NCBI GenBank assembly: GCA_002364755.1
Contig: DEZI01000002.1
Location: forward strand, 114,585-178,584
Direction of reading: 5' to 3'
Source: Stenotrophomonas maltophilia
Lineage (GTDB): Bacteria > Pseudomonadota > Gammaproteobacteria > Xanthomonadales > Xanthomonadaceae
Length of the DNA stretch: 64,000 nucleotides
Shown here: piece by piece, positions 53,295 through 61,846 of the stretch
How positions within the stretch are numbered: the first letter of the stretch is position 1
Layout of the letters: each line of letters opens with the position of its first letter
Notes under the pieces: generated by a model
The model's input: only the letters and a program-made list of their open reading frames with translations
The model's database searches: none
What the model was told of the DNA's origin: nothing
Made by a program: the position numbers and the translations under genes

Positions 53295-53364
53295 ATTAGG
53301 TTTATCGCACTGCACCATTCAAGTGCGGTAATCGACTACGCGTGCGAATACCGCACTGAATGGG
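53295..53364. promoter_or_regulatory. quiC promoter and paired operator-like motif
   Basis: CGATTACCGCACTTGAATGG on the minus strand (53334-53315) and CGAATACCGCACTGAATGG on the plus strand (53345-53364) diverge around a 10-nt spacer. The minus-strand copy contains TTGAAT, a -35 16 bp from CCTAAT. Layout and sequence match the pcaI site, pointing to one regulator, probably the IclR protein encoded at 40390. Confidence 0.55.
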
Positions 53365-53390
53365 TAATACCATCGTTGTAAGGGGGTGTT

Positions 53391-53411
53391 TGCAGGGCTG
53401 CAAGCCCTGCA
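53391..53411. repeat. 21-bp palindrome, copy 1
   Basis: TGCAGGGCTGCAAGCCCTGCA, a near-perfect palindrome after selO. The same 21 bp occurs inverted at 63247-63267 beside fabV. Confidence 0.7.
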
Positions 53412-53421
53412 AAAGAAACCT

Positions 53422-54987
53422 CTACGAACTGCAGGAAAGCATCGAGCACCCTGCACGGTGGTCCGCCCACGCCGGCCGCTTGCCGGCATAGTGCTCCAGC
53501 CCCGGCCGCTCCGTGTACGGATCACGCAGCACCTCCTGCAGCGCACGCACGCCGCCGAGATCGCCCTGTTCCGCCCGGTCGATCGCTTCCTGCGCCAGCC
53601 AATTGCGTAGCACGTACAGCGGATTGGCCGCCGCCATCTTCGCCAGCCGTGCCTCCGCCGTCAGCGGATCGGCACGCAACCGCGACGCGTACTCCTGCAG
53701 CCACTGCTGCAGCGGCGCCTGCACCGCCTGCCGGCGCGCGTCGTCGTAGCACACCGCGTCCAGCATCCCGACGTCCGGCGCCGCCGCATCCACGCGCATC
53801 AGTGCGCGCCAGGCCAGGGTCATGTCCATGCCGCCTTCCTGCAGCAGCTGCTGCCAGCGCAGGTAGAGCTGCAGGTCTTCGTCGGCGGCAGCGGCCAGGC
53901 CCAGCTTGGCGGCGGCATCGCGGCGCGTGCAGGCGACGAACGTGGCCTGGAACGCGGCCAAGCCCGCCTGCAGCGGGGCCACGTCCGCGAACAGCGGCGA
54001 CAGCGCCTGTGCCAACCGGTTGAGGTTCCAGTACGCCACCTGCGGCTGGGTGCCGAAACGGTAGCGGCGGCCCTGGGCATCGGTGGTGTTGGGCGTCCAG
54101 TCCGGGTCGTAGTCCTCCACCCAGCCATACGGGCCGTAGTCGATGGTCAGGCCCAGCACGGACAGGTTGTCGGTGTTCATCACCCCGTGCACGAAACCGA
54201 CGCGCATCCAGTGCGCCATCAGCTCGGCGGTGCGCACAGCGATCTGCGCGAACCAGTCGCCGTACAGCGCCTCGCCCTCGCCCTGCAGTCCGGGGAAATC
54301 GCGGGCGATGCAGGCATCGGCCAGCTGCTTCAGCAGCGCGGTCTCGCCACGCGAGGCCGGCAGTTCGAACGTACCGAAGCGGATGAACGACGGCGCCACG
54401 CGGCAGACGATGGCACCGGGTTCGGCGCGCGGGTGGCCGTCGTAGAACATGTCGCGCACCACATCTTCGCCGGTACCGACCAGTGACAGGGCGCGCGTGG
54501 TCGGCACGCCCAGGTGATGCATCGCTTCGCTGCACAGGAACTCACGGATGGACGAGCGCAGCACGGCGCGACCATCTGCGCCGCGCGAGTACGGGGTCGG
54601 CCCGGCGCCCTTGAGCTGCAGCTCCCAGTGCCGGCCATCGGTCGCCACCAGTTCACCCAGCGAAATCGCGCGGCCATCGCCCAGCTGCCCCGCCCAGTGG
54701 CCGAACTGATGGCCGCCGTAGTTGGCCGCCCACGGCTGCATGCCGGCGTACAACGCGTTGCCGCCAAACACCTGGGCGAAGTCATCGTCCTGCACGTCGG
54801 CCGCCTCGAAGCCGAGCAGCGCGGCAACCTCCGGCGACCAGGCCAGCAGGGTCGGCGCGGCGACCGGCGTCGGCATCACCGATGACCACGCAGCGCCGCG
54901 CACTTCGCGGCGGCGCGGGCCGCTCTCGGGGTCGCCCGGCAGGGCGGTCAGCAGGCGGTTGTCGAAACGGGGGGCGTTGGTTTCCAT
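53422..54987 (-). CDS. selO: Protein adenylyltransferase SelO
   Basis: Pseudokinase-fold enzyme that transfers AMP to proteins during redox stress. The 521 residues from ATG 54987 (METNAPRFDNRLL) include NYGGHQFGHWAGQLGDGRA, LQLKGAGPTPYSRGADGRAVLRSS split over the ATP site, and HGVMNTDNLSVLGLTIDYGPYG with the catalytic Asp residues. The C-terminus ends SCSS: the Cys stands where eukaryotic SelO has selenocysteine. Length is normal. It lies on the minus strand 31 nt after the GST gene. Confidence 0.93.
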   Translation of the reverse strand: METNAPRFDNRLLTALPGDPESGPRRREVRGAAWSSVMPTPVAAPTLLAWSPEVAALLGFEAADVQDDDFAQVFGGNALYAGMQPWAANYGGHQFGHWAGQLGDGRAISLGELVATDGRHWELQLKGAGPTPYSRGADGRAVLRSSIREFLCSEAMHHLGVPTTRALSLVGTGEDVVRDMFYDGHPRAEPGAIVCRVAPSFIRFGTFELPASRGETALLKQLADACIARDFPGLQGEGEALYGDWFAQIAVRTAELMAHWMRVGFVHGVMNTDNLSVLGLTIDYGPYGWVEDYDPDWTPNTTDAQGRRYRFGTQPQVAYWNLNRLAQALSPLFADVAPLQAGLAAFQATFVACTRRDAAAKLGLAAAADEDLQLYLRWQQLLQEGGMDMTLAWRALMRVDAAAPDVGMLDAVCYDDARRQAVQAPLQQWLQEYASRLRADPLTAEARLAKMAAANPLYVLRNWLAQEAIDRAEQGDLGGVRALQEVLRDPYTERPGLEHYAGKRPAWADHRAGCSMLSCSS

Positions 54988-55018
54988 CCTCACAGAATGG
55001 GGGCGACGGAGCCGCGCC

Positions 55019-55708
55019 TCAATCGCCGCGCAGGGCCTGCAGGGCACCGCCCTTGGCCTCGGCGCGCTGGTAGGCCGGGCGCTCACCGATGCGCGCGAGG
55101 AAGCCGCGCAACGCCGGCTTGTCGTCCAGTCCGCCACCGCGGGCGGCGGCGGCCTGGATCGGGAAGCTCATCTGGATGTCGGCAGCGGTGAAACGGTCGC
55201 CCGCGAACCACGGGCTTTCCGCCAGGCGCCGCTCCATCCACTCCAGGTGCAGGCGCCGCTGCGGGCCGATGAAGCTGCGCTCGGCCTTGTCGGCGATGCT
55301 TCGGGCGATCGGGCGGGCAAAGAAGGGCATCGGCGCACTGCGGATGCGGCTGATCACCAGGGTCAGCAGCAACGGCGGCATCGCCGAGCCTTCGGCGTAA
55401 TGCAGCCAGTAGCGGTAGTCGATGCGCTCGGCAGCCTCGGCCGGCATCGGCGCGGGCGACAGCTGCCGCTGCGTGTCGTAGCGGTCGGCCAGGTAGTCGA
55501 GGATGGCCCCGGACTCGGCCAGCACAAAATCGCCCTCCTGCAGCACCGGCGACTTGCCCAGCGGATGCACCTGGCGCAGCGCGGGCGGCGCCAGCAGCGA
55601 CTTCGGGTCACGCGGATAGCGGCGCAGCTCGTAGTCCAGCCCCAGCTCTTCCAACATCCACAGCACGCGCAGCGAGCGGGAATTTTCCAGGTGGTGGACG
55701 ATGCGCAT
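55019..55708 (-). CDS. Glutathione S-transferase family protein
   Basis: A 229-residue GST with an N-terminal thioredoxin-like domain (MRIVHHLENSRSLRVLWMLEELGLDYEL; Ser/Arg near the glutathione site; GKSPVLQEGDFVLAESGAI with the gamma-Glu-binding E-S). An all-helical C-terminal domain follows, with FAGDRFTAADIQMSFP, the N-capping box. The start at 55708 fits the fold; the longer frame upstream is not homologous-looking. Substrate unknown. Confidence 0.87.
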   Translation of the reverse strand: MRIVHHLENSRSLRVLWMLEELGLDYELRRYPRDPKSLLAPPALRQVHPLGKSPVLQEGDFVLAESGAILDYLADRYDTQRQLSPAPMPAEAAERIDYRYWLHYAEGSAMPPLLLTLVISRIRSAPMPFFARPIARSIADKAERSFIGPQRRLHLEWMERRLAESPWFAGDRFTAADIQMSFPIQAAAARGGGLDDKPALRGFLARIGERPAYQRAEAKGGALQALRGD

Positions 55709-55765
55709 GGGCGGGCTCCTAGGGGGAGCGCGCATCGTACCGCGCGCCGGTGTGTGCGTTGCGCG

Positions 55766-55800
55766 CATAAAAAAACGCCGGAAGCTTTCGCTTCCGGCGT
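55766..55800. terminator. Intrinsic terminator downstream of the csp gene
   Basis: AAACGCCGGAAGC-TTTC-GCTTCCGGCGTTT: 13-bp perfect stem. On the minus strand it is followed by a T-run (55766-55772) and ends the csp transcript before the GST gene. Confidence 0.88.
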
Positions 55801-55828
55801 TTCTGGCTACCAAACGGCAGCAGACGGA

Positions 55829-56038
55829 TTAGACCGCCTGCACCTGGTCAGCCTGCATACCCTTCTGGCCCTGGACGGCGATGAAGGTAACCTTCTGGCC
55901 TTCCTGCAGGGTCTTGAAGCCGGTGCCCTGGATGGCACGGAAGTGCACGAACAGGTCCGGGCCGCTTTCCGGGGTGATGAAGCCGAAGCCCTTGGCGTCG
56001 TTGAACCACTTGACGGTACCGGTCTGGCGATCAGACAT
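55829..56038 (-). CDS. cspA: Cold-shock domain protein
   Basis: A 69-residue single OB-fold RNA/DNA chaperone: MSDRQTGTVKWFNDAKGFGF carries RNP1 (KGFGFI) and DLFVHF is RNP2. A longer frame to 56239 would run through the leader and is rejected. Ends at a strong terminator, so it is a single-gene unit. Whether it responds to cold or is constitutive cannot be told. Confidence 0.93.
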   Translation of the reverse strand: MSDRQTGTVKWFNDAKGFGFITPESGPDLFVHFRAIQGTGFKTLQEGQKVTFIAVQGQKGMQADQVQAV

Positions 56039-56230
56039 TTGACTAACTCCTGAAACACATGTTGAAAAAATCGCAGCCACCGGGAATCGGGGCCGAGACT
56101 GAGTTGCAGGCGTTGGTAAAGCGGATCGATGAGCGGATCGTGAGATCAACTGCACCAGGCCACGATTCACGGTGACCCTAGCAAACACAGTGGGTCGAAC
56201 GATACGCGTGTTTTGGGGAAAAAGCGATAG
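56039..56230 (-). promoter_or_regulatory. Long untranslated leader of the csp gene
   Basis: About 190 nt of non-coding sequence precede the start codon, with CAGGAG as the ribosome site (56047-56052) and several short inverted repeats such as GATCCGCT...; csp mRNAs often have long leaders that refold at low temperature. No promoter box is clear. The remaining ~110 nt up to 56340 show nothing else recognisable. Confidence 0.4.
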
Positions 56231-56340
56231 CCCTGACATTCATCTGCATCGCCTGCCTCGCTAGGCGTGGCAAGGCTTGGCACCGGATCGAGGCTAAACC
56301 CGAGTCCCCATTCAGGATTTTCCTACCCTACACTGGGTAG

Positions 56341-56826
56341 ATGACTGAAGCTGAAACCCAAGCTGAACAGGGCCGACCGAGGATCTGGGTTGATGCAGAC
56401 GCCTGCCCCGGCGTCATCCGCGACATCCTTTTCCGCGCCGCCGAGCGGGTCGGCCTGGAGCTGACCCTGGTCGCCAACCAGTGGATCCGCACCCCACCCT
56501 CGCGCTGGCTGCGCTCCATCCAGGTGCCGCAGGGCCTGGACGTGGCCGACAGCGCCATCGTCGAACGGGTGGCCGCCGGCGACCTGGTGGTCACCCAGGA
56601 CATCCCGCTGGCCGCCCTGGTGCTGGAAAAGAAGGCCGTCGCCCTGAACCCGCGCGGGCAGCTGTACACCGCCAACAACATGGCCGAGCGGCTGTCGATG
56701 CGAAATTTCATGGAAGAACTGCGCGGCGCAGGCGTCCAGACCGGCGGCCCGCCGCCGCTGGGCCCGCGCGACCGCCAGCTGTTCGCCGCGGAGCTGGACC
56801 GCTGGCTGGCCCGTGTGAAGCCGTGA
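56341..56826 (+). CDS. yaiI: YaiI/YqxD family protein (UPF0178)
   Basis: A 161-residue PIN-like-fold protein of unknown function. Family motifs: IWVDADACPGVIRDILFRAA, DSAIVERVAAGDLVVTQDIPLAALVLEKKA and NPRGQLYTANNMAERLS. The conserved acidic residues (DAD, D in TQDIP) suggest a metal site. Monocistronic, divergent from the csp gene and convergent with the pseudouridine synthase gene. Confidence 0.9.
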   Translation: MTEAETQAEQGRPRIWVDADACPGVIRDILFRAAERVGLELTLVANQWIRTPPSRWLRSIQVPQGLDVADSAIVERVAAGDLVVTQDIPLAALVLEKKAVALNPRGQLYTANNMAERLSMRNFMEELRGAGVQTGGPPPLGPRDRQLFAAELDRWLARVKP

Positions 56827-56843
56827 GGCTGCAACCGCGCTGA

Positions 56844-57722
56844 TCAGCGCCTTTCCGGCAGCTGCAACGTGCGCTCGCTGCTGAACGCCCGCCGCTTCCC
56901 GCTCAACGGATCCTGGAACGCCAGCGCCCGCGCCAGCAGCTGCAACGGCGGCGCCAGCAACGGATCGGCCGCCGGCTGCAGCTGCGGGTACAGGTCATCG
57001 CCGAGGATCGGCGCGCCCAGCGCCGCCATGTGCACCCGCAGCTGGTGCTTGCGCCCGGTTTCCGGCTGCAGCCGGTAATGCCAGACCGCTCCGTCGGCGG
57101 CGATCACCTCCACCCGGGTGCGCGCGTTCGCCTCGCCCGGTACTTCGGCCATGCGGAAGAACGGCGCGCCGGCCACGATCCGGCTCAGCCGCTGCAACGG
57201 AAACACCAGGCCCGGCAGCGCCGGCGCCAGCGCTTCATAGGTCTTGTCGATCCGCCGCTCACGGAACAGGCGCTGGTAGGCGTCACGCGAATCCGGCCGC
57301 TGCGAGAACAGCACCAGCCCGGCGGTCAGCCGATCCAGCCGGTGCAGCGGCACCAGATCGGCATTGCCGGTCTGCGCCACCAGGCGCGCCAACAGCGTCT
57401 CGCGCACGTAGCCGCCCGCGGGGGTTACCGGCAGGTAATGCGGCTTGTCGGCCACCAGCAGGTGCTCATCCTCGTAGAGGATGCGCTCGCTGAACGGAAT
57501 GGACGGCTCGTCGCTGACCTCACGGAAATAGAGGATCTCCAGCCCGACCTGCCAGGGCTGGTCCGCCGCCAGCGCCCTGCCCTGCGCGTCCTGCACGCGG
57601 CCGCGGGCGAAACGGTCCTGCCACTGTGCGCGGTCGATGCGCGGGAAACGCGCGCACAGCCCGTCGAGCAGGTTCGGCCAGTCCCCCGGCGGCAGCTGCA
57701 GGCGGCTGGGCAACGTCGTCAT
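56844..57722 (-). CDS. RluA-family RNA pseudouridine synthase
   Basis: A 292-residue pseudouridine synthase. The catalytic Asp is in HRLDRLTAGLVLF (about residue 130), with the RluA-type ILYEDEHLLVADKPHYLPVTP upstream and GRKHQLRVHMAALGAPILGD downstream. The N-terminus has a partial S4-like region. It matches the TruC/RluA group, but the target uridine cannot be read from sequence. Confidence 0.88.
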   Translation of the reverse strand: MTTLPSRLQLPPGDWPNLLDGLCARFPRIDRAQWQDRFARGRVQDAQGRALAADQPWQVGLEILYFREVSDEPSIPFSERILYEDEHLLVADKPHYLPVTPAGGYVRETLLARLVAQTGNADLVPLHRLDRLTAGLVLFSQRPDSRDAYQRLFRERRIDKTYEALAPALPGLVFPLQRLSRIVAGAPFFRMAEVPGEANARTRVEVIAADGAVWHYRLQPETGRKHQLRVHMAALGAPILGDDLYPQLQPAADPLLAPPLQLLARALAFQDPLSGKRRAFSSERTLQLPERR

Positions 57723-57872
57723 GTCCGTCCCATCAGCGAGCGATCCATCAGCGGGCCATCCATCAGCGCGAAGACGTCAAGGGTGCCACCGTTGACGCCC
57801 GGCAGACACCCCGACCACGGACACCCTCCCGGCAAACCTCTATCATGGTCGTCTTTAGTGCACGGATTCCCC

Positions 57873-58421
57873 ATGGCCCTCACCGCCACCATCCGCAAGG
57901 CCGAGCTGCAGATCAGCGACATGGATCGCGGCTACTACGCGACCCACAACCTGACCCTGGCCCAGCACCCGTCGGAAACCGACGAGCGCCTGATGGTGCG
58001 CCTGCTCGCCTTCGCCCTCAACGCCGATGATCGCCTGGAGTTCGGCCGCGGCCTGAGCACCGACGACGAGCCGGACCTGTGGAACCACGATTACACCGGC
58101 GACATCCTGCAGTGGATCGACCTCGGCCACCCCGATGAATCACGCATCCGCAAGGCCTGCAACCGCAGCCGGCAGGTGCAGGTGGTGAACTACGGCGGCA
58201 ATGCCTCCGAGATCTGGTGGAACAAGCAGGGCAAGGCCCTGGCCCGCTTCGACAACCTGTCGGTGGTCGACCTCGACGGTGCTTTCGTAGAACAGTGGGG
58301 CCAGCAGATCCAGCGCGCCATGCGGTTCAGCGTGCTGATCCAGGATGGCGAAGTGCAGATCCTCAACGACCAGATGCAGCTCGACATCATCCCCAACTGG
58401 CGCAAGCGCGCCAAGGCATGA
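57873..58421 (+). CDS. yaeQ: YaeQ family protein
   Basis: A 182-residue protein starting MALTATIRKAELQISDMDRG, with the family strings HPSETDERLMVRLLAFAL, WIDLGHPDESRIRKACNRS and a C-terminal IPNWRKRAKA. YaeQ has a PD-(D/E)XK nuclease-like fold; its role is unknown although the E. coli gene was found as an RfaH-bypass suppressor. The chosen ATG is at 57873; the longer frame from 57030 overlaps the pseudouridine synthase gene. Its stop overlaps the next start (ATGA). Confidence 0.92.
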   Translation: MALTATIRKAELQISDMDRGYYATHNLTLAQHPSETDERLMVRLLAFALNADDRLEFGRGLSTDDEPDLWNHDYTGDILQWIDLGHPDESRIRKACNRSRQVQVVNYGGNASEIWWNKQGKALARFDNLSVVDLDGAFVEQWGQQIQRAMRFSVLIQDGEVQILNDQMQLDIIPNWRKRAKA

Positions 58422-59602
58422 GCACGATCCGCTGCGACGTGCTGGTCATCGGCGCCGGCGCGGCTGGGCTGATGACCGCGATCACCGCCGGCCAGCGCGG
58501 CCGCCACGTGCAGGTGGTCGACCATGCCAACAAGGTCGGCAAGAAGATCCTGATGTCCGGTGGTGGCCGCTGCAACTTCACCAACACCGGCACCACCCCG
58601 GCCAACTTCGTCTCCGCCAACCCGCATTTCTGCAAGTCGGCGTTGGCGCGCTACACACCGTGGCACTTCATCGAGATGGTGGACAAGCACGGCATTGCCC
58701 ATCACGAGAAGGAGCTGGGGCAGTTGTTCTGCGATACCTCGTCCAAGCAGATCGTGAAGATGCTGGTGGACGAGTGCCAGGCGGCGGGCGTGCAGATCCG
58801 TACCGACTGCAGCGTGCAGCGCATCGAGCACGGCAGCGATGGCTTCCGCGTGCATACCAGCCAGGGCCTGTTCCACTGCGCCTCGCTGGTGGTGGCCACC
58901 GGCGGCCTGTCCATCCCGAGCATGGGCGCCACCGGCTTCGGTTATGAGCTGGCCCGCCAGTTCGGCCACCAGGTGCTGCCCACCCGCGCCGGCCTGGTGC
59001 CGCTGACCCTCAGCGGCACCCACCAGGAGCGGCTGGCCGATCTCAGCGGCGTCGCCCTGCCGGTCGAGGCGCGCTGCAACGGCAAGCGCTTCCAGAACTT
59101 CATGCTGCTGACCCATCGCGGCGTCAGCGGGCCAGCCATCCTGCAGATCTCCTCGTTCTGGCAACCCGGCGATGCACTGGAGCTGGACCTGCTGCCGGGC
59201 CAGGATGCGACCGAGTGGCTGCGGCAGATGAAGCGTGACCGCCCGGCAGCCGAGCTGCGCACGGTGCTGGCCGAGGTGCTGCCCAAGCGCCTGGCCCAGC
59301 GCCTGTGCGAACACTGGCTGCCGGACCGCCCGGTGCGGCAGCTGGATGAGCCGGTGCTGCGCAAGGCCGGGCAGCTGCTGGGCGCCTTCCCGCTGGTGGC
59401 CAGCGGCACCGAGGGGTACCGCACCGCCGAGGTCACCCTGGGTGGCGTGGACACCGCCGAAGTGTCGTCGGCCACGATGGAATCCAAGCGCGTGCCCGGC
59501 CTGCATTTCGTCGGCGAAGTGCTGGACGTGACCGGTTGGCTGGGCGGCTACAACTTCCAGTGGGCCTGGGCCAGCGGCCATGCCGCGGGCAGCGTGGTGT
59601 GA
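58418..59602 (+). CDS. NAD(P)/FAD-dependent oxidoreductase, YhiN/HI0933 family
   Basis: A 394-residue flavoprotein. The N-terminal dinucleotide motif is VLVIGAGAAGLMTAITAGQRG, followed by KKILMSGGGRCNFTNTG, ATGGLSIPSMGATGFGY and a C-terminal GLHFVGEVLDVTGWLGGYNFQWAWASG, all typical of the HI0933 family. Substrate unknown. Translation is probably coupled to yaeQ through the 4-nt ATGA overlap. Confidence 0.9.
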   Translation: MSTIRCDVLVIGAGAAGLMTAITAGQRGRHVQVVDHANKVGKKILMSGGGRCNFTNTGTTPANFVSANPHFCKSALARYTPWHFIEMVDKHGIAHHEKELGQLFCDTSSKQIVKMLVDECQAAGVQIRTDCSVQRIEHGSDGFRVHTSQGLFHCASLVVATGGLSIPSMGATGFGYELARQFGHQVLPTRAGLVPLTLSGTHQERLADLSGVALPVEARCNGKRFQNFMLLTHRGVSGPAILQISSFWQPGDALELDLLPGQDATEWLRQMKRDRPAAELRTVLAEVLPKRLAQRLCEHWLPDRPVRQLDEPVLRKAGQLLGAFPLVASGTEGYRTAEVTLGGVDTAEVSSATMESKRVPGLHFVGEVLDVTGWLGGYNFQWAWASGHAAGSVV

Positions 59603-59693
59603 ACCGCATCGCCGTTCCAGCGCTGCAAGGGGCGCGCGCATGGACGGACTGGCGCGCATCGTGTATCTAGATTTGCAGATTGGGGAGCAGTGC

Positions 59694-61763
59694 ATGCAGA
59701 ACGCGAACGACATCACCATCCGGCTGCTGATCGTCGATGACAGCGGCGAGAACGCCGAAGCCATCGTCAGCACCCTGCGCAACAGCGGCATCGCCGTGCG
59801 CCCGTGGCGGCCGCAGGATGCGGCCGAGCTGTCGCAGGTGCTGGCCAGCCAGGCCATCGACCTGGTGCTGGCCTCGCCGTCGCAGGGCATCCCACTGCCG
59901 CTGGTGGCCCAGCACATCGCCGCCAGCGGCAAGGACATCCCGCTGGTCCTGCTGGCCGATCGCATCGACGAGGACGAACTGGTCCAGGCCAGCAGCAACG
60001 GTGTCCGTGCCCTCGCCCTGCGCCAGCGCAACGACCACCTGCTGGCAGTGGTGCGCGACCAGTGGGTCGACCTGCAGGCGCGCCGTGGCCTGCGCCGCAT
60101 CGAGGCGCAGATGCGCGAGACCGAGCGCCGCTGCGATGCCCTGATCGCCTCTTCGCGCGACCCCATCGCCTATGTCCACGAAGGCATGCACATCCGTGCC
60201 AACGATGCCTATCTGGACATGTTCGGCTATGGGGACTTCGACGATATCGAAGGCATCTCGCTGCTGGACATGGTCGCCGCCCAGCACGTGGACAGCTTCA
60301 AGCAGCTGCTGAAGTCGCTCAGCCGTGGCGAGGCGCCGCCGCCGCAGTACCAGCTGGACGCGCGCCACCAGGATGGCAGCGCCTTCCCGGCCACCATGGA
60401 ATTCACCGCCGCCACCTACGAAGGCGAATCCTGCCTGCAGGTGGTGTTCCGCCGCCGCCTGGAGCTGGACACCGAACTGGCCCGCGAGGTCGAGGACCTG
60501 CGCCAGCGCGACCAGGTCACCGGCCTGCTCAACCGCCCCACCTTCATGCTGCAGGTGGAAGATGCGGTAGCCCAGGCCGGCCGCAGCGAGGGCCAGTTCG
60601 GCCTGCTGCTGGTCGAACCGGACCATTACGCGCGCCTCATTCCCGATATCGGTCTGGACTCGGCCGACACCCTGATCGGCGCGATGGCTGCGCTGCTGGC
60701 TGAAGTGGTGGGCGATGGCGCGCAGATGGCACGCTTCGGCGAACACAGCTTCGCGGTGCTGCAGTCCGGCGCCTACGCACAGACGCTGACCATGGCCGAG
60801 CGCATCCGCGAAGCCTTTGCCGCGCACGTCTTCACCATCGGCGCGCGCTCTGCCACGGTCACCGTCAGCCTCGGCGGCGTGCAGGTGGGCGAAAAGATCG
60901 CCAGCATCGGCCAGGTGCTGGCGCGTGCCAGCGAATGTGCGCAGGCCGCTGCCGCACTTGGCAATACCACGCGTATCTTCGACCCGGCCGCGGTCGACCG
61001 CATCGAGGAAGAGCGCGTGCAGCGCTGGGTCGCGCGTATCCGCGAGGCGCTGGCCGGCGACGGCTTCCAGCTGCATTACCAGCCGGTGCTGAACCTGCAG
61101 GGCGAGCCAGTGGAGCTGTACGAGGCCTACCTGCGGCTGGAGCACAGCGGCGAGCTGCTCAGCCCGACCGCCTTCCTCGGCATCGCCGAGGAGCACGGCC
61201 TGCTGGGTGACATCAACCGCTGGGTCGTCTCGCAGGCGATCAGCGTGTTGGGCGCGCGTGCGCGCGCTGGCCATGACACCCAGATCCTGGTCAAGGTCAC
61301 CCCTGAGTCGTTTGACGACCCGAAGATGATCGCCACGCTGCGCCAGCAGTTGCAGGCACAGGGCGTGCCGGGCGAGCGCCTCTGGCTGCACGCGCCGGAG
61401 GCGAAGGTGTTCACCCACCTGCGTGCCGCCCAGCAGTTCCTCGCCGACGTCGCCCCGCTGGGCTGCCGGATCGGCCTGGAGCAGTTTGGTTCGGGGCTGG
61501 ATTCGTTCCAGCTGCTGGCCCACTTCGAGCCGCAGTTCCTCAAGCTGGATCGCGGCTTCACCAGTGACCTGGCGGCGACCCGCGAGAACATCGACCGCAT
61601 CAGCCAGATCACTGCGCGTGCGCAGGAAGCCGGCATCCGCACCATGGCCGAGTTCGTCAGCGACGCCAACTCGATGACCCTGCTGTTCAGCGCGGGCGTC
61701 GACTACGTGCAGGGCGATTTCGTCGGCCCGGCACTGCCGTCGATGAACTTCGATTTCGGCTGA
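59694..61763 (+). CDS. fimX: FimX-like degenerate GGDEF/EAL protein
   Basis: A 689-residue c-di-GMP receptor controlling type IV pilus assembly, the same length as Xanthomonas FimX. Order: receiver-like domain (LLIVDDSGENAEAIV, about 1-125), PAS (DPIAYVHEGMHIRANDAYLDMFGYG, about 155-265), degenerate GGDEF (ARFGEHSFAVL instead of GGDEF) and degenerate EAL (ELYEAYLRLEH instead of EAL, about 470). Loss of both catalytic motifs implies binding without turnover. ATG 59694 has GGGGAG at 59682-59687. FimX works with PilZ and PilB, not in this window. Confidence 0.92.
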   Translation: MQNANDITIRLLIVDDSGENAEAIVSTLRNSGIAVRPWRPQDAAELSQVLASQAIDLVLASPSQGIPLPLVAQHIAASGKDIPLVLLADRIDEDELVQASSNGVRALALRQRNDHLLAVVRDQWVDLQARRGLRRIEAQMRETERRCDALIASSRDPIAYVHEGMHIRANDAYLDMFGYGDFDDIEGISLLDMVAAQHVDSFKQLLKSLSRGEAPPPQYQLDARHQDGSAFPATMEFTAATYEGESCLQVVFRRRLELDTELAREVEDLRQRDQVTGLLNRPTFMLQVEDAVAQAGRSEGQFGLLLVEPDHYARLIPDIGLDSADTLIGAMAALLAEVVGDGAQMARFGEHSFAVLQSGAYAQTLTMAERIREAFAAHVFTIGARSATVTVSLGGVQVGEKIASIGQVLARASECAQAAAALGNTTRIFDPAAVDRIEEERVQRWVARIREALAGDGFQLHYQPVLNLQGEPVELYEAYLRLEHSGELLSPTAFLGIAEEHGLLGDINRWVVSQAISVLGARARAGHDTQILVKVTPESFDDPKMIATLRQQLQAQGVPGERLWLHAPEAKVFTHLRAAQQFLADVAPLGCRIGLEQFGSGLDSFQLLAHFEPQFLKLDRGFTSDLAATRENIDRISQITARAQEAGIRTMAEFVSDANSMTLLFSAGVDYVQGDFVGPALPSMNFDFG

Positions 61764-61767
61764 ATGG

Positions 61768-61836
61768 TAGCGCCGGGCCGTGCCCGGCGAGCGTAGCGGC
61801 ATTCATGGCATCCGCCGGGCATGGCCCGGCGCTACC
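61768..61836. repeat. SMAG dimer between fimX and fabV
   Basis: GTAGCGCCGGGCCGTGCCCG (61768-61790) faces an inverse copy ending CCGGCGCTAC (61814-61836), forming a long hairpin in the convergent gap of only 83 nt. Confidence 0.85.
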
Positions 61837-61846
61837 GTTTGTCGCG

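Noticed and set aside
56039..56239. N-terminal extension of the cold-shock protein
   Set aside because: The extra residues are Arg/Ser/Thr-rich without a fold, and the canonical csp start with CAGGAG lies at 56038.
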